DNA of 26,504 nt from assembly GCA_019114585.1 (NCBI GenBank), contig DXFE01000106.1, forward strand, positions 1 to 26,504, written 5' to 3'. This DNA is from Gemmiger_A avium (GTDB lineage Bacteria; Bacillota; Clostridia; Oscillospirales; Ruminococcaceae). Below, piece by piece: positions 21,060 through 26,504 of the stretch. The position numbers were made by a program, and so were the translations under genes. Below the pieces are notes generated by a model that made no database searches, was not told the DNA's origin, and saw nothing but the letters and a program-made list of their open reading frames with translations. Each line of letters starts with the position of its first letter. Position 1 is the stretch's first letter.

Positions 21060-21986
21060 TCATACAGGCAGGCGGCGCACCAGCACCGGCAGCGGCGCGC
21101 CGGGATGGCCCGGATGCACCGTCACCGAAAACCGCGCCCGGTCCAGCCCGGTCAGCTGCGCCAGCACCGCCTGCTTTTCCTCTTCCTGGGGGCCGTGGCC
21201 CGGGCTGTACAGCACCGCCGTCAGCGCGCCGCCCGGCGCCAGCAGTTCCAGCGCCGCGGCCAGCGCCGTCCGGCTGCTGTGGGCCCGGCTCTGTACCCCG
21301 TGGTCCGCCCCCGGCAGCCAGCCGAAGTTGAACATCACCCCGTCCGCCGGGGCAAAGCCCTCCCGGTCGGCCAGCCGGGCCAGGCCGGCGTGGTCGGCCT
21401 GCACCACCCGATATCGGGCCGGATCGGCATACCCCGCCGCCGTCAGCCGCGCCCGGGTGGCCTGTACCGCCGCCGGCTGGATATCCAGCGCCAGCACCCG
21501 GCCCCCCAGTCCGGCCAGGAACACCGTATCGTGGCCGTTGCCGCAGGTGGCGTCGATGCAGACCGGCGCGGGCTTGTCCGCCAGGGCTTCGGCCAGCGCC
21601 CGCTGGGCCCAGACCACCCCGTCGCTGACCGGGGCGGGGCGCCGCCACAGCCCGTCCGGCTGGGGGGCAAAGCCCAGCCGGCGGAAAAACCCCGCCGCAT
21701 CGCCCGGCGCCGCCACCGCCGCCGGATGGCCGGGCTGCCGCAGCACCGCCCGCAGCAGGTACCGGCCGTAGCCCTTGCCCTGCCACGGGGGCAGGATGTA
21801 CAGCCCGGTCAGCACCCCGGCCTCGGCCCGGGCCCCGCCGATGAGCGCACCGTCCTTTTCCAGCGCCCAGACCGCCCGCCCCGGGGCGGGGGCCCAGGCT
21901 TCCGGACAGGCCGCGCCGCCCACAGCACGGGCTTCGCCCGCGGCCAGAAGGGCCGATTGTTCCCGGTCCGGCACCAAAAGCTGCAT
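21060..21986 (-). CDS. GNAT acetyltransferase fused to MnmM/YtqB-like tRNA methyltransferase
   Basis: The 308-residue protein joins two domains. Residues 1-118 form a small GNAT domain (TGLYILPPWQGKGYGRYLLRAVL, with the acetyl-CoA loop WQGKGYG at 68-74, and FFRRLGF). Residues 125-308 form an rRNA_methylase/MnmM-type domain: SAM loop DATCGNGHD (145-153), LALDIQ, and the family signature NFGWLPGADH (220-229). B. subtilis MnmM (YtqB) methylates the aminomethyl group on wobble U34 of tRNA. The start at 21986 is chosen because AAAGGGG and GGAG precede it; an ATG seven codons upstream has no ribosome site. The GNAT half may act in the same tRNA modification or be an unrelated fusion. Confidence 0.85.
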   Translation of the reverse strand: MQLLVPDREQSALLAAGEARAVGGAACPEAWAPAPGRAVWALEKDGALIGGARAEAGVLTGLYILPPWQGKGYGRYLLRAVLRQPGHPAAVAAPGDAAGFFRRLGFAPQPDGLWRRPAPVSDGVVWAQRALAEALADKPAPVCIDATCGNGHDTVFLAGLGGRVLALDIQPAAVQATRARLTAAGYADPARYRVVQADHAGLARLADREGFAPADGVMFNFGWLPGADHGVQSRAHSSRTALAAALELLAPGGALTAVLYSPGHGPQEEEKQAVLAQLTGLDRARFSVTVHPGHPGAPLPVLVRRLPV

Positions 21987-22031
21987 TCTCCGTTGCCCCT
22001 TTCGCATAAATGTGGTATCGTATGTGTGTCT

Positions 22032-22040
22032 ATTATACCA
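22032..22040 (-). promoter_or_regulatory. Extended -10 promoter of the methyltransferase fusion
   Basis: On the minus strand TGGTATAAT: a perfect -10 with the TGN extension. No good -35 lies at the proper distance. Confidence 0.6.
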
Positions 22041-22173
22041 GCCATGGCCCCGGTTTCACATCTTTTTCACCCGGAAAGGATGGGTTTTTCACAATTTACG
22101 GGTATACTGAGGGCACAGGTTAAGAGAAAAGCCCCCGATTGGGGGCAGCCGATAGAAAGAAAGGAAGATCCGT

Positions 22174-23427
22174 ATGGAAAACAAATGGGAGTATGATTAT
22201 TCTTCTCTGTATACCTCCGGCGGCGGCACCCCCCCGCAAAAACCCCCTGTACAGCCCGCCTTTACCCCCGCGCCGGATCAGCCCCCGGTGCAGGATATGA
22301 AGCCCGCCAAGAAAAAGCGGGGCATTGCCCGGCGCATCCTGACCGGCGCGCTGGCGCTGGTAGTGGCCGCGGGCGTGGGCTTCGGCGGCGGCTGGGCCGG
22401 GTACATGACCGCCAGCCAGGTCGCGGGCGCGGACAGCAGCTCCAGCGGCGTGGTGCTGGGCGGCAGCCATTCCACGGTGGAACCCGCCGGTGACAGCGGC
22501 GCGTCGGCCCTGAGCAAGGTGGACGTGTCCAGCCTGGTGGAGCCCAGCGTGGTGGTCATCACCACCGAGCAGGTGGTCATGAGCGGCGGCTTCTTCGGCC
22601 AGTACGTGGAGAGCGGCGCCGGCAGCGGCGTGGTCATGACCCAGGACGGCTACATCATCACCAACAACCACGTGGTGGAAGGCGCCAGCAGCATCAAGGT
22701 GACCCTGTATGACGGCACCGAGTACACCGCCACCCTGGTGGGCGCGGACTCCCAGACCGACATCGCGGTGATCAAGGTGGAGGCCGAGGGCCTGGTGCCC
22801 GCGGTGCTGGGCGACAGTGACAGCCTGGCCGTGGGCCAGGAAGTGCTGGCTGTGGGCAACCCGCTGGGTACCCTGGGCGGCACCGTGACCAACGGCATCG
22901 TTTCGGCGCTGAACCGCAGCATCAACGTGGAAGGCCAGACCATGACTCTGATCCAGCACAGCGCCCAGGTCAGCCCCGGCAACAGCGGCGGCGGCCTGTT
23001 CAACATGAACGGCGAGCTGGTGGGCATCGTGAACGCCAAGTCCGGCGACAGTGAGGCCGAGGGCATCGGCTTTGCCATCCCGGTGAACACCGCCAAAGAG
23101 GTGGCCCAGGAACTGATCAGCAACGGCTATGTGACCGGCCGGCCCGCCCTGGGCGTGAGCGTCATCAGCGGTGACACCGCCATGCAGTACTTCGGCACCA
23201 GCGGCGTGTACATCGTGGAGGTCGTGGAAGGCGGCGGCGCCGCCAATGCGGGCCTGCAGTACGGCGACCGCATCGTCAGCATGGACGGCACCCTGGTGGA
23301 GACCACCGACGAACTGACCGACGCGCTGAGCGCCTACTCCGCCGGGGACACGGTGGAACTGCAGGTAGCCCGCAAGGGCCAGCTGTTCACCGTGCAGGTG
23401 ACCCTGGGCGAGAAGAGCGCCAGCTAA
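22174..23427 (+). CDS. htrA: Membrane-anchored HtrA-like serine protease with PDZ domain
   Basis: The 417-residue protein has a Pro-rich cytoplasmic tail, one membrane helix (about 56-78), a Ser/Gly linker, a trypsin-like S1C protease domain with the full triad His166 (TNNHVV), Asp196 (TDIAVI) and Ser271 (GNSGGGL), and a C-terminal PDZ domain (about 325-412). HtrA proteases degrade or refold misfolded proteins on the outer face of the membrane. AAGGAAG lies upstream of the ATG, and a small hairpin (GCCCCC/GGGGGC, 22131-22146) precedes it. A TATACT at 22103 may be the -10, though no matching -35 is evident. HtrA genes are often under envelope-stress control; no such site was identified. Confidence 0.93.
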   Translation: MENKWEYDYSSLYTSGGGTPPQKPPVQPAFTPAPDQPPVQDMKPAKKKRGIARRILTGALALVVAAGVGFGGGWAGYMTASQVAGADSSSSGVVLGGSHSTVEPAGDSGASALSKVDVSSLVEPSVVVITTEQVVMSGGFFGQYVESGAGSGVVMTQDGYIITNNHVVEGASSIKVTLYDGTEYTATLVGADSQTDIAVIKVEAEGLVPAVLGDSDSLAVGQEVLAVGNPLGTLGGTVTNGIVSALNRSINVEGQTMTLIQHSAQVSPGNSGGGLFNMNGELVGIVNAKSGDSEAEGIGFAIPVNTAKEVAQELISNGYVTGRPALGVSVISGDTAMQYFGTSGVYIVEVVEGGGAANAGLQYGDRIVSMDGTLVETTDELTDALSAYSAGDTVELQVARKGQLFTVQVTLGEKSAS

Positions 23428-23433
23428 AAAAGC

Positions 23434-23462
23434 TTGACCTTTCCCCGCGGGGGAGGTATACT
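23434..23462 (+). promoter_or_regulatory. Near-consensus promoter directly upstream of a terminator
   Basis: TTGACC (23434-23439), exactly 17 bases, TATACT (23457-23462). The spacer contains the 10-bp palindrome CCCCGCGGGG. Transcription would start near 23469, five bases before the terminator stem begins. Confidence 0.75.
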
Positions 23463-23468
23463 GACAAC

Positions 23469-23522
23469 ATGAACAAGGACGTTCCTGCCCGAAACCGGGC
23501 GGGGACGTCCTTGTTTTTCTTT
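23469..23522 (+). ncRNA. Candidate ~50-nt transcript (promoter-terminator unit)
   Basis: The promoter at 23434 would produce an RNA of about 50 bases made almost entirely of the hairpin at 23474-23513 and its U-tail. It has no ribosome site at a usable distance and no credible reading frame. It could be a small RNA or an attenuated leader. No RNA family is recognised. The promoter could instead be accidental, with the hairpin serving only htrA. Confidence 0.4.
23474..23522 (+). terminator. Rho-independent terminator downstream of htrA
   Basis: An 18-bp stem (23474-23491 with 23496-23513, two G-U pairs, AAAC loop) followed by TTTTTCTTTT. It ends the htrA transcript and any RNA begun at 23469. 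Confidence 0.93.
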
Positions 23523-23637
23523 TAACCAGTTTTGATGATCATTTCGACGGTTTTGCCCGGATGGGCATGGGCAATGTGCACAAAAAATATCGTCAGGGGG
23601 GATAAGAAAGATACCCCTTTCCGATGCTGGGCAGAAT

Positions 23638-23646
23638 TGCTATAAT
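23638..23646 (+). promoter_or_regulatory. Extended -10 promoter of the ABC importer operon
   Basis: TGCTATAAT combines the TGN extension with a perfect -10; the -35 region (TTTCCG at 23618) is poor. Transcription would start near 23653. The stretch 23523-23637 shows no other signal that I recognise. Confidence 0.65.
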
Positions 23647-23704
23647 GGAATCAACAAAGGCCCCCGTTTTGGGGCATAAAATCCAAAAAGGAGTGGATCA
23701 ACGC

Positions 23705-24493
23705 GTGAAAGCAAAGAAAAAGAGCGTGGTCGACCGCATCCCCAATTGGGCATGGCTGTTGATCTCGCTGGCGGTGGCCCTGCTGGTCTGGACCGCCTTG
23801 TCCTTCGGCGAAAAGACCGGTCGGTCCTTCTGCCATCCCTGGGAGATCCCCGGGATTTTCGTAACCGTCGCTTTTGAACGCGGCATCCTGCTGAGCGATA
23901 TCGCCAGCAGCCTGCTCACGGTAGTGGCGGGTTATCTGATCGGTTTTGTCATTGCGCTGCCTCTGGCCATCCTGATGGCCTGGTACCGGCCGGTTCGCTA
24001 TGTGGTGCAGCCCTGGATCCAGTTCATCCGGAACATCCCGCCCCTGGCCTACGTGCCCCTGATCGTGCTGATGCTGGGCGTCGGCCGGCAGCCCCAGATC
24101 ACCGTTATCACCATCTCCACCACCCTGATCATGAGCATCACCATCTACCAGGGCGTGGTCAACATCGACGAGACCCTCATCAAGGCCGCCCGCGTGCTGG
24201 GCGCCAAGGACAAGGACGTGTTCGTCCGGGTCATTGCCCCGGCCAGCCTGCCCTTCATCCTCACCGCCGCCCGTCTGGGCGCCTCCACCGCCCTGACCAC
24301 CCTGATCGCCGCCGAATCCGTGGGCAGCGGCCTGGGCCTGGGCATGCGCATCCGGGCTTTCAACTCCAACTATGAGCCCGGCCCCATGCTGCTGTACATC
24401 ATCATCATCGGCATCATCGGCCTCATCATCGAGAAACTCATCAAATTTGTGGAAAGGAAGCTGACAGGATGGCAGGAGAAGCGAGAGATCTGA
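23705..24493 (+). CDS. ABC transporter permease, TauC/SsuC/NrtB type
   Basis: The 262-residue membrane protein has about six helices, the first in NWAWLLISLAVALLVWTALSF, and the EAA loop IKAARVLGAKDKDVFVRVIAPASLPFI that contacts the ATPase, as in permeases for sulfonates, nitrate or pyrimidine precursors. The start is a GTG at 23705, preceded by AAAAAGGAG at 11 bases; earlier ATGs at 23624 and 23645 lie before or in the promoter -10 and are rejected. The gene overlaps the ATPase gene by 25 bases, indicating coupling. Substrate is unknown. Confidence 0.9.
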   Translation: MKAKKKSVVDRIPNWAWLLISLAVALLVWTALSFGEKTGRSFCHPWEIPGIFVTVAFERGILLSDIASSLLTVVAGYLIGFVIALPLAILMAWYRPVRYVVQPWIQFIRNIPPLAYVPLIVLMLGVGRQPQITVITISTTLIMSITIYQGVVNIDETLIKAARVLGAKDKDVFVRVIAPASLPFILTAARLGASTALTTLIAAESVGSGLGLGMRIRAFNSNYEPGPMLLYIIIIGIIGLIIEKLIKFVERKLTGWQEKREI

Positions 24494-25281
24494 AGACCGA
24501 TACCCGCCCGGTGAAGGTCAAGATCGAGAACGTTGTCAAGAAGTTTGACGGCCGCAACGGCGAGATGATCGCTTTGAACGGCGTCAGCCTGGATATTCAC
24601 GAGAACGAGTTCATCACGGTGGTGGGCCCCTCCGGCTGCGGCAAGTCCACCCTGCTCAACATCATCGCGGGCCTGCTGCCCGCCACCAGCGGCCGGGTTC
24701 TGTGCAACGGCAAAGAGGTCACCGGCGTGGGCACCGAGCGCGGCGTTGTGTTCCAGCAGTACGCGCTGTTCCCCTGGCTGACCGTGCAGAAAAACGTGGA
24801 ATTCGCCCTGAACATGCGGGGCGTCAAGGGCAAGCAGGCCCAGGAAGAAGCCATGCAGTACCTGGAGATGGTGGATCTGGCCAAGTTTGCCAACCACTAT
24901 CCCAAGGAGCTGTCCGGCGGTATGAAACAGCGTGTGGCCATCGCCCGCGCCTACGCCGCCGACCCGGAAGTGCTGCTGATGGACGAACCCTTCGGCGCGC
25001 TGGACGCCCAGACCCGTACCCAGCTGCAGACCGAGCTGCTGGAGACCTGGGAGAAGAAGCAGAAGACCTGCTTCTTCATCACCCACGACGTGGACGAGGC
25101 CATCGTGCTGGGCCAGCGCTGCATCATCATGAGCGCCCGCCCCGGCCGCATCAAGGACATCGTGGACATCGATATCCCGTACCCCCGCGACCAGGAGACC
25201 AAGCTCAGCCCCCGGTTCATGGAACTGAAGAACCACATCTGGGGCGAAGTTTACAAGGAGTACCTGGAGGTGCGCAAGTAA
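24469..25281 (+). CDS. ABC transporter ATPase, SsuB/TauB type
   Basis: The 270-residue protein has all nucleotide-binding motifs: Walker A GPSGCGKST (53-61), Q-loop FQQYALFPW (95-103), signature LSGGMKQ (148-154), Walker B LLMDEP (169-174) and H-loop ITHDVDEA (204-211). It powers import through the permease at 23705. GGAAAGGAAG lies upstream of the ATG, which is inside the permease gene. A short palindromic stretch (25305-25321) follows before the binding protein. The nitrate/sulfonate/taurine subgroup assignment is good; the ligand is open. Confidence 0.94.
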   Translation: MAGEARDLKTDTRPVKVKIENVVKKFDGRNGEMIALNGVSLDIHENEFITVVGPSGCGKSTLLNIIAGLLPATSGRVLCNGKEVTGVGTERGVVFQQYALFPWLTVQKNVEFALNMRGVKGKQAQEEAMQYLEMVDLAKFANHYPKELSGGMKQRVAIARAYAADPEVLLMDEPFGALDAQTRTQLQTELLETWEKKQKTCFFITHDVDEAIVLGQRCIIMSARPGRIKDIVDIDIPYPRDQETKLSPRFMELKNHIWGEVYKEYLEVRK

Positions 25282-25304
25282 GCGCATACCCGCAACCGAA
25301 CCTG

Positions 25305-25321
25305 ACGGCGCGGCGCGCCGT
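25305..25321 (+). other. Intercistronic palindrome before the binding-protein gene
   Basis: ACGGCGCG-G-CGCGCCGT, a 17-base palindrome with no T-run, sits in the 87-base gap between the ATPase and lipoprotein genes, a place where RNA processing or stabilising hairpins are common. Confidence 0.5.
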
Positions 25322-25368
25322 GCAGATACGAGAGTGAAATCAACAACACATTAAGGAGGAAACCAACC

Positions 25369-26430
25369 ATGAAAAAGATTCTTGCTCTGGTGCTGGTTCT
25401 GGCCCTGGCGCTGACTCTGGCTGCCTGCGGCGGCAACGGCGCTTCCAGCAGCACCCCCGCGGCCGGCGGCTCTTCCGCGGCCGGCAGCAGCACCCCCGCT
25501 TCCGAGCCCGCCGGTGATCCCGACGTGGTGAACGTGGCTTACATGGCCAACTACTCCAGCCTCGTTGAGGTCTGCACCGCCATGAACAAGGGCTACTTTG
25601 CCGACGAGAACATCGAGGTCAAGCTGACCGCTTTCCAGGACGGCCCCACCATCATCGCCGCCATGGAGAACGGCTCCATTGACATCGGCTACATCGGTTC
25701 CGGCGCTCACAAGCTGGCCATCAACGGTCAGTGCAAGATCTTCTGCTTTGCCCACTGCGGCAACGGCGACGCGGTCATGGGCCTGAAGAGCAAGGGCGTG
25801 GAGACCGCTGCCGACCTGAAGGGCAAGGTCATCGGCTACGCCCCCGGCACCTCTTCCGAAGCCATCCTGAAGAAGGTTCTGGCTGAGGCCGGCCTGAGCG
25901 AGAGCGACGTGAACCTGATGAGCATGGACGCCGACGGCATCGTGACCGCCATGATCGGCGGCAGCCTGGACGCGGCCGCTCTGTGGAGCCCCTCCACCCT
26001 GAAGGTGGAAGAGCAGATGGGCGACGACGTGGTCACCCTGGCTGACAACATGACCTACGCCGAGGAGAGCGCCTCCATCAGCAGCTGGATCGTGATGCCC
26101 AAGTTCGCCGAGGAGAACCATGACCTGCTGGTGCGCTTCACCCGCGCCCTGTACAAGGCCAAGGATTACCGCGCCGACATGACCCATGCCGAGGAGATCA
26201 GCGAGTACATCGCCAAGGAGACCGGCCTGGATAAGGAGACCGTCTACGCCCAGCGCGGCGACGCCGAATGGCTGACCAGCGAGGAGATGCTGGCCCAGAT
26301 CGAGGACGGCACCCTGGCCAAGCTGTACCAGAGCCAGCAGGACGGCTTCATCGCCACCGGCGACGTGGCGGCCGCTGTGCCCCTGGAGGACTACATCCTG
26401 TGGGATGTGATGGAAGAGGCCGCTGCGTAA
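25369..26430 (+). CDS. ABC transporter binding lipoprotein, NMT1/SsuA type
   Basis: The 353-residue protein has a lipoprotein signal peptide (lipobox TLAAC, Cys20), a long Ser/Gly/Pro linker (about 21-50), and a periplasmic-binding domain of the NMT1/SsuA/TauA class: VVNVAYMANYSSLVEVCTAMNKGYF, GSIDIGYIGSGAHKLAI and DLKGKVIGYAPGTSSE. Members bind taurine, alkanesulfonates, nitrate or thiamin pyrimidine precursors. It lacks the CCCFC motif of the pyrimidine-binding THI5/NMT1 proteins, so the ligand remains open. TAAGGAGG precedes the ATG. It is the third gene of the operon, whereas many sulfonate operons place it first. Confidence 0.92.
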   Translation: MKKILALVLVLALALTLAACGGNGASSSTPAAGGSSAAGSSTPASEPAGDPDVVNVAYMANYSSLVEVCTAMNKGYFADENIEVKLTAFQDGPTIIAAMENGSIDIGYIGSGAHKLAINGQCKIFCFAHCGNGDAVMGLKSKGVETAADLKGKVIGYAPGTSSEAILKKVLAEAGLSESDVNLMSMDADGIVTAMIGGSLDAAALWSPSTLKVEEQMGDDVVTLADNMTYAEESASISSWIVMPKFAEENHDLLVRFTRALYKAKDYRADMTHAEEISEYIAKETGLDKETVYAQRGDAEWLTSEEMLAQIEDGTLAKLYQSQQDGFIATGDVAAAVPLEDYILWDVMEEAAA

Positions 26431-26486
26431 CGGGCCTTTTCCCCAAAAACAAACAACACCCTCTTTGATTCACTCCGGATCGGGCG

Positions 26487-26504
26487 GGCGGCCGAAAGGC
26501 CGCC
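26487..26504 (+). terminator. Probable terminator hairpin cut by the window end
   Basis: GGCGGCC-GAAA-GGCCGCC, a 7-bp stem with a GAAA loop, ends at the last base. Whether a T-run follows cannot be seen. Confidence 0.55.

Noticed and set aside
23470..23524. An 18-codon frame starting with MNKDVPARN inside the terminator
   Set aside because: The frame is the terminator hairpin itself, the start codon lies at the predicted RNA 5' end, and no ribosome site is available.
23705..26430. Thiamin-precursor (ThiXYZ) importer
   Set aside because: No thiamin riboswitch was seen in the leader and the binding protein lacks the characteristic Cys-rich motif; the ligand is left open.

Overview
The window is GC-rich DNA from a low-molecular-complexity, densely coded bacterial chromosome. 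It most likely comes from a high-GC, spore-forming member of the Clostridia, of the Oscillospiraceae/Ruminococcaceae kind. The reasons are strong AGGAGG-type ribosome sites, sigma-A promoters of TTGACA/TATAAT type, lipoproteins with LAAC/LAGC lipoboxes, a spoVA operon, and a BlaI/BlaR1-type pair. No rRNA, tRNA, CRISPR array, insertion sequence or phage gene was seen.

Left part (1-11,940, mostly + strand). An XRE-type membrane regulator (minus) lies next to a secreted flavin reductase-like lipoprotein (FMN_bind + FAD domain). A strong terminator follows, then a sugar-uptake and catabolic operon: solute-binding lipoprotein, two MalF/MalG-type permeases, a class II aldolase, an L-fucose/arabinose-isomerase-like protein and a SIS-domain sugar-phosphate isomerase/deaminase of AgaS type. 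The operon has no transport ATPase and no sugar kinase. A 14-bp palindrome (TACACACGTGTGTA) occurs upstream of the flavoprotein and twice around the promoter and leader of the sugar operon, so the two units are probably co-regulated. A TPR lipoprotein of unknown role ends this part.

Middle part (11,940-22,000, all minus strand). In transcription order from the right: a GNAT/MnmM-like methyltransferase fusion and a second GNAT acetyltransferase; a BlaR1-like M56 metalloprotease whose extracellular part is an Asp-box propeller instead of a penicillin sensor, overlapping a BlaI-type repressor, with two clear BlaI operators in the shared promoter; prfC (release factor 3); a DUF3267 zincin; an internally deleted sodium:solute symporter; and spoVAC-spoVAD-spoVAE with a forespore-type promoter.

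Right part (22,000-26,504, + strand). A membrane-anchored HtrA protease is followed by a perfect promoter sitting directly on a terminator, a candidate ~50-nt transcript. Then comes an ABC importer of the taurine/nitrate/NMT1 type (permease, ATPase, binding lipoprotein).

The most unusual structure is a family of modular intergenic repeats (about 1-180, 12,297-12,592, 17,445-17,640, 20,180-20,495 and a mini-copy near 15,685). These are strings of short hairpins that begin a few bases after stop codons of minus-strand genes. Their stems differ between copies by compensating base changes. One copy splits spoVAD from spoVAE and lacks the terminator module found in the two copies where that position can be seen.
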